Assembly (NCBI RefSeq): GCF_000716595.1
Contig: NZ_JNXC01000011.1
Location: 62,001-126,000, forward strand
Source: Saccharothrix sp. NRRL B-16314
Lineage (GTDB): Bacteria > Actinomycetota > Actinomycetes > Mycobacteriales > Pseudonocardiaceae
Length of the DNA stretch: 64,000 bases
Reading direction: 5' to 3'
Shown here: positions 33,907 to 42,666 of the stretch, piece by piece
How the letters are laid out: each line of letters opens with the position of its first letter
Position numbering within the stretch: the stretch's first letter is position 1
Position numbers and translations under genes: made by a program
The notes under the pieces: model-generated
What the model saw: only the letters and a program-made list of their open reading frames with translations
The model's database searches: none
What the model was told of the DNA's origin: nothing

Positions 33907-33978
33907 ACTCACCCGTTCCGAACGTAGGACTCACGGGGCGCGAACGTAGGACTCACGGGGCGTGAACGTAGGACTCAC
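33897..33978 (-). repeat. Intergenic repeat array C (4 units)
   Basis: TGAGCGTTGAACTC (33897-33910) followed by GAACGTAGGACTCAC at 33920-33934, 33942-33956 and 33964-33978, period 22. It is the inverted counterpart of array B across the DUF4173 gene; its first unit contains that gene's stop codon (33904-33906). Confidence 0.92.
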
Positions 33979-34064
33979 GCGGCGGGAGGGGTGGGGAGCG
34001 GGCGGGATGGGTACGGACGGGGGAACGCCTGTACCCGGAAGAGTGGATTTGGAGGTGCCCGTCC

Positions 34065-35204
34065 GTGCTCGCAGCCGTCATCACGTTCACCGGGTCGCTG
34101 CTCGTCGCACTGCTCGCCGTCACGCTCGTCCACCGGGTGGTCCGCCGCATCGGCCGGCGGTCCGCCCTGTTCGCGGGCCTCGCCCGGCACGCGCACAAGC
34201 CCGCGGTGGTCATGGCGGTCCTGGTGGCGGTGCAGTTCTCGCTGAGCGTGTCGGCCCACGGCGACTGGCGGTCGACCGCCCTGCACGCCACGGGGATAGC
34301 GCTGATCCTCGCCGGCGCGTGGCTGCTCGCCGCGCTGCTGGTGGTGATCGAGGACGCGACGCTGGCGCGCATCCGGGTCGACGTGTCGGACAACCGCCAC
34401 GCCCGCCGCGTGCACACGCAGATCACGTTGGTGCGCAGGGTGACCGTGGTGGTCGTCAGCGTCCTGGCCGCCGCCGCCGTGCTGATGACGTTCCCGGGCG
34501 CGCGTGCCGCCGGGACGAGCCTGCTGGCGTCCGCCGGCGTCATCGGCGCCATCGCCGCACTAGCGGCGCAGTCCTTGCTGGGCAACGTCTTCGCCGGCGT
34601 CCAGATCGCGTTCAGCGACGCGTTGAGGCTGGACGACGTGGTGATCGTGGAGGACCAGTGGGGCCGGATCGAGGACATCACGCTCACCTACGTGGTCGTG
34701 CACCTGTGGGACGACCGGCGGCTGATCCTGCCCACCGCCTACTTCCTCAAGTCCCCGTTCGAGAACTGGACGCGCACCCAGTCGGCGCTGCTGGGCACGG
34801 TGGAGATGGACCTCGACTGGACCGTGCCGGTGGAGGAGCTGCGGCAGGAGCTCAGGCACGCGCTGGAGGGCAGCGACCTGTGGGACGGCCGGGTCTGCGT
34901 GATGCAGGTGACGGACGCGGTCGGGTCGTTCGTGCGGGTCCGCGCCCTGGTGAGCGCGTCGGACGCGGGCCGGCTGTGGGACCTGCGGTGCTTGGCGCGC
35001 GAGCACCTGGTCGGCTGGCTGCGGGCGCACCACCCCGGCTCGTTGCCGCAGGTCAGGGTGCGTGACCTGCCCCGGGCCGCGGACCGCGGACCGGTGTCGC
35101 AGGCGCAGGAGCCGTCCGACAACCGGGTGTTCGGTGAGAGCGCCGACGGTGAAGAGCGGGTGCAGGCGTTCAGCGGACCCGATCAGGCCGTGCAACCGCG
35201 CTGA
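34065..35204 (+). CDS. MscS-family mechanosensitive channel
   Basis: A 379-residue membrane protein: four helices, the pore-lining TM3 with LLASAGVIGAIAALAAQSLL (about residues 148-167), then the MscS beta domain (LRLDDVVIVEDQWGRIEDIT and RRLILPTAYFLKSPFENWTR) and a soluble C-terminal part ending in a disordered tail. It opens on membrane tension to release solutes during osmotic downshock. GGAGGT 15 bases before GTG 34065 is the ribosome site. A small lipoprotein gene follows 48 bases downstream. Confidence 0.92.
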   Translation: MLAAVITFTGSLLVALLAVTLVHRVVRRIGRRSALFAGLARHAHKPAVVMAVLVAVQFSLSVSAHGDWRSTALHATGIALILAGAWLLAALLVVIEDATLARIRVDVSDNRHARRVHTQITLVRRVTVVVVSVLAAAAVLMTFPGARAAGTSLLASAGVIGAIAALAAQSLLGNVFAGVQIAFSDALRLDDVVIVEDQWGRIEDITLTYVVVHLWDDRRLILPTAYFLKSPFENWTRTQSALLGTVEMDLDWTVPVEELRQELRHALEGSDLWDGRVCVMQVTDAVGSFVRVRALVSASDAGRLWDLRCLAREHLVGWLRAHHPGSLPQVRVRDLPRAADRGPVSQAQEPSDNRVFGESADGEERVQAFSGPDQAVQPR

Positions 35205-35252
35205 CCTCGCCTTCCGTCCTGGTGGTGACAGGATCGCCACGTGGGAGGGTGC

Positions 35253-35660
35253 ATGCGGAGACTCGTACTACCCGTGCTGGTGGGGCTGGTGCTGGCGGGC
35301 TGTGGCGCCCGGCCGGACACCGGTGCGCAGCCCGTCCACACGGTTCCGGCCCCGACCAGCGCGACCTCGGAGGTCCAGGTGTCGCCGAAGCTCAGCCCCC
35401 AGGGCAGGGAAGTGCTGGAACGGGCCGAACGCTCCGGCGCGAAGACCGTGGTGCTGACCCTCGCCACCGAGCGGGGCAAGACCGACCAGGTGGCGGCCGA
35501 CCTGGGCCGCCTGGGCGGCACCGTGGAGGCCACCGACGCCACCATCGGCTACGTCCGCGTGTCCGTCCCGGTCGACCTGGCGGAGCGGGTGACGACGATC
35601 GACGGCATCAGCCGGGTTGACGTCGACGAGCCGCTGTCCCACATCGACCCGACCCCGTAG
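35253..35660 (+). CDS. Lipoprotein resembling a free subtilase propeptide
   Basis: A 135-residue lipoprotein: MRRLVLPVLVGLVLAGC with lipobox LAGC (Cys17), a Thr/Pro-rich spacer, and a domain of about 70 residues (VVLTLATERGKTDQVAADLG to ISRVDVDEPLS). That domain aligns without gaps to residues 68-130 of the convergent S8 peptidase at 35730-38975 (VTLLVAAEEGKLDSAANDLK to HAVDVDGLV), which is its propeptide. It may be a membrane-bound inhibitor or folding helper for that protease. GGGAGGG precedes ATG 35253. A shared bidirectional hairpin separates the two genes. Confidence 0.8.
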   Translation: MRRLVLPVLVGLVLAGCGARPDTGAQPVHTVPAPTSATSEVQVSPKLSPQGREVLERAERSGAKTVVLTLATERGKTDQVAADLGRLGGTVEATDATIGYVRVSVPVDLAERVTTIDGISRVDVDEPLSHIDPTP

Positions 35661-35675
35661 GACGCCCGCAAAAGG

Positions 35676-35714
35676 CTCGTGGCCACTCCCGCGACGAGCG
35701 GAAGTGGCCACGAG
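35676..35714. terminator. Bidirectional hairpin between lipoprotein and subtilase genes
   Basis: CTCGTGGCCACT (35676-35687) and AGTGGCCACGAG (35703-35714) are perfect complements with a 15-base loop, and AAAA/TCTTT flank the arms. It lies between convergent genes and can end both transcripts. Confidence 0.8.
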
Positions 35715-35729
35715 GTCTTTCGGGTGGCG

Positions 35730-38700
35730 TCAGGCCACGTTCTGCACGATCACCGCGCTGCGGCCGACGGTCACGCCGTCCGCCGTCTGCACGGTCAGCT
35801 CACCGCGCAGCACGCGACCGGCACCGGCCTGGCCGGCGGCCGTCACCGTGCCCGGCACCGTCCAGGTCTCACCGGCGGTGCGCTCGGCGTCGGCGTCGGT
35901 CACGTCGACCGAGCCGAGGCCCGGAGCGGTGTACAGGTCGATGTAGTCGTACTCCGTGGTGCCCGCGGGCACCTCGTAGCCGTCCACCCGCACCTGCCAC
36001 GCGCCCGCGGCCGGGTTGTTGATCGTGACGGACTCCTCCGAGTCGCCGTCCGCCGTCTGCCCGGCCAGCACGCAGGTGCCGGTCGTGCAGTTGTAGACGA
36101 ACAGGTCGAGGTCGGCGGACACGTCACTGGTCTTGCCGATCGTCGCGCGCAGCGACGTGGAGCCCGGCGCCACGACCAGGTCGTACGCCTGGACCGTGGC
36201 GTCCGCGATCGACGGGCGCGAGATCCGGGCGCTGGCCAGCGGACCGCCGACGAGCTTGCCGGTGAACGTGGCCAGCGAGTTGGCCACCGCGTACTCGCGG
36301 CTGATCGGCGTGCCGACCGTGGCCGACGCGATGGTGTCCGGGTTCGGGCTGATCGTCGTGCCGAGGACGGACGCGGACACCGAGAACGGCGCCGAGTCGG
36401 CGTCCGAGGTGCGACGCCCTTCCAGCACGATCTCCCACACGCCCGGCGTCGGGTTGCTCACCGTGCGGCTGGTCGCCGTGCCGCCGGAGCAGCCTGCGCC
36501 CGCGTCGGGGTTGTAGCAGTTGGTCGACGACGTGGTGTCGAACGGCACGCCGTACGGGTCGTAGCGCAGGAACCGGACCTGGCCCTTGCCCGCCTCGGTG
36601 CCACCGGCCGCCATGTCGACCTTCAGCGCGCTGGTGCCCGCCGGCACGTTCACGAAGAAGCTCTGCGACTGGTTGCGCGCGATCGAGCCGGTCTTGGTCA
36701 CGGCGAACTTGCCCGCCGCGGTGAAGTCGTCCGCCGCGAACACGGTGTTCAGGGTGAACACGTCGACGCCGCGGGTGGCCGAGTTGTCGAGCTTCAGCAC
36801 GGCCGAGTGCGCGCCCGCCGTGGTCGGCTTGACCTTGACGTCGAACTTCACCGGCGTGTTCAGCGGCAGGCTGACCGAGGACTTGGACGAGAACGTGCCG
36901 TCGTTGCCCTGCCACTTCACGCTGAAGCCTTGGTTGCCGGCCGGACCCGTGGTGCGGGTCAGGGTGTAGGTGCGCGTGTACTCGCGACCCACGGCGACGC
37001 CCTCGCGGTCGTGGATGCCGACACCCGTGTTCGGGGTGGCCAGCAGGCCCGACAGCGCGGTGTTCACGGTCACCGACGTGGTGACGGCCTGCGTGTCCGG
37101 GTGCGCGTTGAGCTGCACCCACGCGCGCTTGGTGTCGAAGAGACCCGCGCCCTGCTCGTAGGCCTGGAGCGTGCTGACCCACTTGGCGCCGGTCTGGATG
37201 GCGTTGCGCAGCGCCGCGACGGGCGGGCGCTCGCCGTTGTGCTCGGCCTTGTACGCGCTGACGAGCAGCGCGGCGGCGCCGGCGGCCTGCGGGGAGGCCA
37301 TCGACGTGCCGTTGAACATGGCGTAGCCCGCGGGCAGGGCGAAGGTGCCGGCCAGCGGGCCGGGAGCCTGCCACTGCGGCGTGGTGGAGATCGCCGAGCC
37401 GGGCGCGACGATGTTCGGCTTGAAGCCGCCGTCCTCGCGCGGACCGCGCGACGAGAAGCCGTGCAGGCTCTCGCGCTGCTGCGTCACCGAGCCGTAGTTG
37501 GACAGCCAGGTGTCGGCGGTGATGTACGAGCCGACGCTCATCGCGTCCGTGCTCACCGACGGGTCGCCGACGGTGTTCGCGCCCGCGCCGCTGTTGCCGG
37601 CGGAGATGAACACCTGCACGTTGTACTCGGCGATGGTGCGGTCGTAGAGCTTCGCGCGGGCGTTGTTGCCGTCGTTGAGCGCCGGCAGGCCGCCGATCGA
37701 GATGTTGACGACGTCGGCGCCGTTGCGGGCCGCGTACAGCAGGCCGTCGATCAGGCCGCTGCTGGTGCACGACGGGGTCGACAGGCAGACCTTGACGCCC
37801 ATCAGCTTCGCGCCGGGGGCCGCGCCGGCCATCCTGCCGCCGAACATCTTGTTCGCCGCGGTGATGCCCGCGACGTGCGTGCCGTGCGCGGCGGCCGACA
37901 TGCCGATGTTGACCCACGCGGTGGCGCCGGCGTCGTAGTTCGACTTGTCGGTCTGCACCACGAACGCCACGGTGTCGAGCACCGGGGTGGCCGGGTTGTC
38001 GGTGCCGAAGTGGCCGACGTCCTTCTTGTACTTGTAGTCGATCATCGCGGCCTGGTCGGTGAAGTCGCCGTCACCGTCCACGTCCACGCGGACTTCCTTG
38101 GTGGTGACGTCCTGGAGCACGCCGAACGCGTCCACGCGGTCACCGTCGCGGTTGATGTCACCGCCGGTCTCGCTGTTGGCCAGGCCGAGGTCGCCCGACG
38201 TCTCGCGGAACAGGCCGAAGCTGTACGGGCCGCCGGTGGCGGGTGCCGTGTAGGTCACGCCGGCGTTGGTGAACGCGCCGTTGTAGCGGCCGGTGAGCTG
38301 GAGCCACGTGCCGTCACCGGAGTTGGTGGCGTTCGCGTTGTACCAGTCGACGATCTTGCGCTCGCCGGTCGTGGTGGTCGCGAGGGCCGGGTGGTCCAGG
38401 TCGACGCCGGTGTCCATGATCGCGATCGTGGTGCCGCGGCCGTCCCAGCGGGGGTACTGCGAGGTGAACTGCGCGGCCTTGGTGTCCTGCGTCGGCATGT
38501 ACGGGTTCGTCTTGGGCGTCGACGCGTCCGGGGCCGGCTGCGGCAGCGGGGACGTCGTGCCCTCGGGACGCGGGTTGTCCAGGACGACGAGGCCGTCCAC
38601 GTCCACCGCGTGCACCGACGAGAGCTTGGCGGCCTGCTCGGCCTTGTCCCGCGGCACCGAGACCTTGAGGTAGTCGACGTCACGCTCGGTGGTCTCCACC

Positions 38701-38975
38701 ACGCCGCCCAGGCCCTTGAGGTCGTTGGCGGCGGAGTCGAGCTTGCCCTCTTCGGCGGCGACCAGGAGCGTGACGTTCGACTGCCCGGCCTTCGCGGCCT
38801 CGGCGACGCGCTCCCGGTCCTGCTTGTCGAGTTGCTTGTCGGCGGGCGCGGGCGCGGATGGTGCTTCCTGCGCGACGGCCGATCCGGCGACGACGCCGAA
38901 CCCGGTGGTGCCCAGCACAGCGGCCAGCAAGGCCGCACTGGTGCGGTGTCTCCACCGGCTTCCTGGTTTGATCAC
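35730..38975 (-). CDS. Large secreted S8 (subtilisin-like) serine peptidase
   Basis: A 1081-residue exported subtilase. Signal peptide near 1-36 (LLAAVLGTTGFGVVAGSAVA), propeptide about 60-130, catalytic Asp188 (TIAIMDTGVDLDHPAL), His363 (HGTHVAGITAANK), oxyanion Asn near 460 (VFISAGNSGAG) and Ser557 (FNGTSMASPQAAGAAALL). Two Asp-rich calcium-type loops (DINRDGDRVD and DVDGDGDFTD) are inserted between Asp and His. The C-terminal 480 residues include Ig-like blocks and a PPC-type domain (DLDLFVYNCTTGTCVLAG). GAAGGG 9 bases before GTG 38975 fixes the start; the longer frame lacks a signal peptide. Substrate unknown. A lipoprotein with a matching propeptide domain is encoded convergently. Confidence 0.94.
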   Translation of the reverse strand: MIKPGSRWRHRTSAALLAAVLGTTGFGVVAGSAVAQEAPSAPAPADKQLDKQDRERVAEAAKAGQSNVTLLVAAEEGKLDSAANDLKGLGGVVETTERDVDYLKVSVPRDKAEQAAKLSSVHAVDVDGLVVLDNPRPEGTTSPLPQPAPDASTPKTNPYMPTQDTKAAQFTSQYPRWDGRGTTIAIMDTGVDLDHPALATTTTGERKIVDWYNANATNSGDGTWLQLTGRYNGAFTNAGVTYTAPATGGPYSFGLFRETSGDLGLANSETGGDINRDGDRVDAFGVLQDVTTKEVRVDVDGDGDFTDQAAMIDYKYKKDVGHFGTDNPATPVLDTVAFVVQTDKSNYDAGATAWVNIGMSAAAHGTHVAGITAANKMFGGRMAGAAPGAKLMGVKVCLSTPSCTSSGLIDGLLYAARNGADVVNISIGGLPALNDGNNARAKLYDRTIAEYNVQVFISAGNSGAGANTVGDPSVSTDAMSVGSYITADTWLSNYGSVTQQRESLHGFSSRGPREDGGFKPNIVAPGSAISTTPQWQAPGPLAGTFALPAGYAMFNGTSMASPQAAGAAALLVSAYKAEHNGERPPVAALRNAIQTGAKWVSTLQAYEQGAGLFDTKRAWVQLNAHPDTQAVTTSVTVNTALSGLLATPNTGVGIHDREGVAVGREYTRTYTLTRTTGPAGNQGFSVKWQGNDGTFSSKSSVSLPLNTPVKFDVKVKPTTAGAHSAVLKLDNSATRGVDVFTLNTVFAADDFTAAGKFAVTKTGSIARNQSQSFFVNVPAGTSALKVDMAAGGTEAGKGQVRFLRYDPYGVPFDTTSSTNCYNPDAGAGCSGGTATSRTVSNPTPGVWEIVLEGRRTSDADSAPFSVSASVLGTTISPNPDTIASATVGTPISREYAVANSLATFTGKLVGGPLASARISRPSIADATVQAYDLVVAPGSTSLRATIGKTSDVSADLDLFVYNCTTGTCVLAGQTADGDSEESVTINNPAAGAWQVRVDGYEVPAGTTEYDYIDLYTAPGLGSVDVTDADAERTAGETWTVPGTVTAAGQAGAGRVLRGELTVQTADGVTVGRSAVIVQNVA

Positions 38976-39141
38976 AGCGGCAAACCCTTCGTGGGGAAAG
39001 ATTGGCGCAAGCACATCTCCCCGACCACCGGGTGACAATCGGACGAACGGCCGCAATGACAAGTCCACATTGGACTGATCGGGCTATTGCGCAAACGCGC
39101 GAGAAGTGCCGCACAGTTCCGGAACGGGTGCGACTACTCCA

Positions 39142-39179
39142 GTCAAGAGCCGACCGGCCGGAATGTCAAACACTGTCAA
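39142..39179. promoter_or_regulatory. Three GTCAA repeats before the subtilase gene
   Basis: GTCAA occurs at 39142-39146, 39165-39169 and 39175-39179; the last two lie in TGTCAAACACTGTCAAC, one helical turn apart. On the minus strand they read TTGAC, so they could also act as -35 elements for the subtilase gene. Regulator unknown. Confidence 0.35.
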
Positions 39180-39232
39180 CGGTGAACCGCCCGGAAGGAC
39201 GGGAAATCCGTAACAAATCGCACATCAACGCG

Positions 39233-40063
39233 ATGGCGAGCACACTGGACGACATCGTGGACACCGAGCCGATCGACCGGATAGCCGACGAGCTGTACGC
39301 CCTGCCGCCGGCGGACTTCGTCGCGGCCAGGGACACCCACGTGCGCATCGCCACCGAGCACGGGGACAAGGCGTTGGCCAAGCAGATCACGGCGCTGCGC
39401 AAGCCGACCTCGTCCGCGTGGGCGCTGAACCTGCTCGCCCGCGAGGCCGCGTCCGACCTCACCGAGGCGGTCGCCCTGGGTGACGAACTGCGTGCCGCGC
39501 AGGAGGAGTTGCGCGGCAGTGCGCTGCGACAGCTCGGCGCGAGGCGGCGGGCGGTGCTGAGCGCCCTCGTGCGGCGGGTGGAGACGTTGGCGAAGGACGC
39601 CGGTCAGCCGCTCGGGTCGGACGCCGTGCAGCAGGTGCGCACCACGTTGGCGGCGGCGTTGGCGGATGCGGTGCTGGCGGCGCGGATCAAGGCCGGTCGA
39701 CTGGTCAAGCCGGTCGAGCTGTCCGGCTTCGGGCCGTTGAGCGAGCACGCCGTTCCGGTGCGCGACGACCTGGCTCCACGCCGTGAGCAGCGGCGGGAAC
39801 GGCAGCTGGCGCGGGCGCGGGACGACATCAGCGCCGCGCAGGCCGACGTGAAGAAGGCGGACACGGCGGTGACGGAGGCCGCGCAGGCGCTGGCCGAGCG
39901 CGAGGAGCACAGCGCCACGCTCCGCGCCGAGCTGCGCCGGGCGCAGCAGGCCGAGCAGGAGGCGTCGACGCGGCTGGCGCGGGCCGAGCGCCGTGCCGTG
40001 ACCGCCCGGGAGAAGCTCGCGGGCGCCGAGACCCGGATGACCGAACTGCGCGGCGACGCCTGA
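39233..40063 (+). CDS. Conserved hypothetical coiled-coil protein
   Basis: A 276-residue protein. The N-terminal part (ELYALPPADFVAARDTHVRI, then QITALRKPTSSAWALNLLAR) recurs in actinobacterial hypothetical proteins; the C-terminal half is a long heptad-like coiled coil rich in Ala, Arg and Glu (about 185-275). It has no signal peptide, membrane segment or catalytic motif. ATG 39233 lacks a clear ribosome site, so the start could be a little downstream. Function unknown; a structural or scaffold role would suit the coiled coil. Confidence 0.75.
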   Translation: MASTLDDIVDTEPIDRIADELYALPPADFVAARDTHVRIATEHGDKALAKQITALRKPTSSAWALNLLAREAASDLTEAVALGDELRAAQEELRGSALRQLGARRRAVLSALVRRVETLAKDAGQPLGSDAVQQVRTTLAAALADAVLAARIKAGRLVKPVELSGFGPLSEHAVPVRDDLAPRREQRRERQLARARDDISAAQADVKKADTAVTEAAQALAEREEHSATLRAELRRAQQAEQEASTRLARAERRAVTAREKLAGAETRMTELRGDA

Positions 40064-40285
40064 CACCACCCGATCGACCGCGCACCGTCACGGCCGGTGC
40101 TGACGCTCCGTAGTGATGCCTGCCACGCCGGGGTCTTCCGGGGAACACCTACCGGAAACCACCCGTTCCACTATTGGTCGGCAAGAGCGGACGCCGCACC
40201 GGACGTCAGGCCCGCGGACACCTCCCCCGATCCGCGCGGCACCTCTCCCCCGAGACGTTGCCTGGTGCGCCCGCGCTCGCCGACC

Positions 40286-40331
40286 GCCGTCGGCCGAACG
40301 GTTTCCCCCGACCGGACGGCCGACGGCTTTT
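40286..40331 (+). terminator. Rho-independent terminator with T-tract
   Basis: GCCGTCGGCC (40286-40295) pairs with GGCCGACGGC (40318-40327), followed by TTTTA. The 298-base gap 40064-40361 otherwise holds no recognisable gene. It would end the coiled-coil gene transcript. Confidence 0.7.
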
Positions 40332-40361
40332 ACTTGGGCCGCGGCAATGCGTAGCCGCAGC

Positions 40362-40835
40362 TCAGACCATGTACTGGTCGTGCCGGGCGTAGAATTCGGC
40401 CCACTCCTCCCGGCTCAGCTGCCGGCCGGAATCGAGGATCTCCGCGAGTCCCCGGAAGAACTTCTCCCGCGGTGGGGCGGGCGCGAACAGGATCAACATC
40501 GACGCGGGTTCGTCGGTCTCGTTGCGGAAAGCGTGGACACCGCCTTCCGGCACGTACAGGAAATCACCCTCGGCGGCGTTCACCCACGTCTCGCCGTTGA
40601 ACAGGCTGACCACTCCGGAGGTCACGTAGAACGACTCCGAGAAGGTCTTGTGGAAGTGCGGGGCGGCGCCGCCCGCGCGCGGCTTCATCCGCCAGTCGAA
40701 CAGGCCGAACTGGTTGCGCGTGACGTCGCCGGGCGCGACCAGCCGTGCCTGGCTCAGCGGCCGGTCGATGTTCGGCACCTCCGCGACCGGCCGCCAGACC
40801 GCGCTGACCTCGCCGACGTCTCCCGTGTACGTCAC
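40362..40835 (-). CDS. Cupin domain protein
   Basis: A 157-residue single-domain cupin. The metal-binding motif 1 is PHFHKTFSESFYVTSG (G-x5-HxH-x3-4-E form, His and Glu ligands visible) and motif 2 is YVPEGGVHAFRNETDEPASM. This resembles quercetin 2,3-dioxygenase-like single cupins, but substrate cannot be inferred. GGGAGTG precedes the GTG start at 40835. The gene is divergent from an FAD dehydrogenase, separated by 70 bases that include TGAA-N5-TTCA near the centre. Confidence 0.85.
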   Translation of the reverse strand: MTYTGDVGEVSAVWRPVAEVPNIDRPLSQARLVAPGDVTRNQFGLFDWRMKPRAGGAAPHFHKTFSESFYVTSGVVSLFNGETWVNAAEGDFLYVPEGGVHAFRNETDEPASMLILFAPAPPREKFFRGLAEILDSGRQLSREEWAEFYARHDQYMV

Positions 40836-40905
40836 CGTGACACTCCCTAAAGTGAATTTTCTTCAGCTCTCGTCCACCACGTGCACTTCGATCTAGACTC
40901 GCCCG

Positions 40906-42561
40906 ATGGCACATGACGCGGATGTCATCGTCGTCGGCGCGGGTCTGGCGGGTCTCGTCGCCACCGCCGAGCTGGTCGACGCGGGACGCAAGGTCATCCT
41001 GCTCGACCAGGAGCCGGAGGCGGCGTTCGGCGGGCAGGCGTTCTGGTCGTTCGGCGGGTTGTTCCTGGTGGACAGCCCGGAGCAGCGGCGGCTGAAGGTC
41101 AAGGACTCGGCGGAGCTCGCGCTGCAGGACTGGCTGGGCTCGGCCGCGTTCGACCGGGAGTGCGACCACTGGCCGCGTCAGTGGGCCGAGGCCTACGTGA
41201 ACTTCGCGGCCGGTGAGAAGCGGGCGTGGCTGCACGCGATGGGCGTGCGCTGGTTCCCGCTCGTGCAGTGGGCCGAGCGCGGCGGGTACCTGGCCGACGG
41301 CCACGGCAACTCGGTGCCGCGGTTCCACGTCACCTGGGGCACCGGGCCGGGCATCGTCGCGCCGTTCGAGCGGCGGGTGCGCGAAGGCGTGGAGCGCGGG
41401 CTCGTGCGGCTGGCGTTCCGGCACCGCGTCACGGGGCTGACCATGACGGGCGGTGCGGTCGACGGCGTGCGCGGCTCCGTGCTGGAGGACAGCGCGGTCG
41501 AGCGCGGCGTGGCCAGTTCGCGCACCGTCGTCTCGGACTTCGAGCTGCGGGCGCAGGCGGTCGTCGTCACGTCCGGCGGCATCGGGGCGAACCACGAGAT
41601 GGTGCGCCGCAACTGGCCCGCGCGCCTCGGCACGCCGCCCGCGCACATGCTGTCCGGTGTGCCCGACCACGTCGACGGCGAGATGCTGAAGGTCGTGCAG
41701 GACACCGGCGGCGAGATCATCAACGAAGACCGCATGTGGCACTACCCCGAGGGCATCGCCAACTACGCGCCGATCTGGAGCAGGCACGGCATCCGCATCC
41801 TGCCCGGACCGTCGTCGTTGTGGCTGGACGCCACCGGGCAGCGGCTGCCGATCCCGCTGTTCCCCGGCTTCGACGCGCTGGGCGCGTTGGAGCACATCGT
41901 GAAGACCGGGCACGGGTATTCGTGGTTCGTGCTGAACCAGCGGATCATCGGCAAGGAGTTCGCGCTGTCCGGGTCGGAGCAGAACCCCGACCTGACCGGC
42001 AAGGACGTCCGCGCGGTGCTGAAGCGCGCGCTGCCGGGTGCCGTCGCGCCGGTGGAGGAGTTCGCCAAGCGGTCGGAGGAGTTCATCTTCGGCCGCACGG
42101 CCGCCGAGCTGGCCGCCGGGATGAACGAGCTGGCCGGCACGTCCCTGATCGACCCCGCGGCCCTGCACCGCACCATCGTCGAGCGCGACCGGCAGGTGAT
42201 CTCGGGGCTGGGCAAGGACATGCAGATCAACGCCATGCGCGAGGCCCGCAAGTTCGTCACCGACAAGCTGATCCGCGTGGTCGAACCCCACCCGCTCCTG
42301 GACCCGAAGGCCGGACCCCTGATCGCCGTCCGGCTCTCGGTGCTGACCCGCAAGACCCTGGGCGGCCTGCACACCGACCTGTCGGGCCGGGTGCTGACCT
42401 CCGACGGCTCGCCACTGCCGGGCGTCTACGCCGCCGGTGAGGCGTCCGGCTTCGGCGGCGGCGGCGTCCACGGCTACCGCGCCCTCGAAGGCACGTTCCT
42501 GGGCGGCTGCCTCTTCTCCGGCCGAGTAGCCGGCCGCGCCGCCGCCGGGGCGGTGGGCTGA
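40906..42561 (+). CDS. FAD-binding dehydrogenase (KstD/fumarate reductase family)
   Basis: A 551-residue flavoprotein: ADVIVVGAGLAGLVATAELV (Rossmann GxGxxG, residues 5-24), LLDQEPEAAFGGQAFWSFGG as second FAD contact, VVVTSGGIGANHEMV, and C-terminal YAAGEASGFGGGGVHGYRAL. The order matches flavoprotein 3-ketosteroid dehydrogenase/fumarate reductase-type enzymes annotated as FAD-binding dehydrogenase in actinobacteria; it lacks neighbours for steroid breakdown, so the substrate is open. TAGACT (40894-40899) lies six bases before ATG 40906, suggesting a leaderless mRNA. Confidence 0.9.
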   Translation: MAHDADVIVVGAGLAGLVATAELVDAGRKVILLDQEPEAAFGGQAFWSFGGLFLVDSPEQRRLKVKDSAELALQDWLGSAAFDRECDHWPRQWAEAYVNFAAGEKRAWLHAMGVRWFPLVQWAERGGYLADGHGNSVPRFHVTWGTGPGIVAPFERRVREGVERGLVRLAFRHRVTGLTMTGGAVDGVRGSVLEDSAVERGVASSRTVVSDFELRAQAVVVTSGGIGANHEMVRRNWPARLGTPPAHMLSGVPDHVDGEMLKVVQDTGGEIINEDRMWHYPEGIANYAPIWSRHGIRILPGPSSLWLDATGQRLPIPLFPGFDALGALEHIVKTGHGYSWFVLNQRIIGKEFALSGSEQNPDLTGKDVRAVLKRALPGAVAPVEEFAKRSEEFIFGRTAAELAAGMNELAGTSLIDPAALHRTIVERDRQVISGLGKDMQINAMREARKFVTDKLIRVVEPHPLLDPKAGPLIAVRLSVLTRKTLGGLHTDLSGRVLTSDGSPLPGVYAAGEASGFGGGGVHGYRALEGTFLGGCLFSGRVAGRAAAGAVG

Positions 42562-42625
42562 GGCTGGACAATTCCAGGCCAGAAAGTGGTCAATCCCCGC
42601 GCCGGGCACTCCGCTGAGAGCGGTC

Positions 42626-42640
42626 GGACTAACGTAGTCC
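42626..42640. promoter_or_regulatory. Small inverted repeat before the zinc-ribbon gene
   Basis: GGACT-AACGT-AGTCC: perfect five-base arms around AACGT; the TAACGT within it could be a -10 hexamer. Candidate operator, unknown regulator. Confidence 0.35.
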
Positions 42641-42666
42641 ACTTCGGACGGCCCCCAGGGATTCCC

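Noticed and set aside
35679..39035. Long open frame of 1118 codons antisense to the subtilase gene
   Set aside because: It is a shadow produced by high third-position G/C on the opposite strand; it has no domain, no ribosome site and a composition of Arg/Val/Asp/His typical of such shadows.
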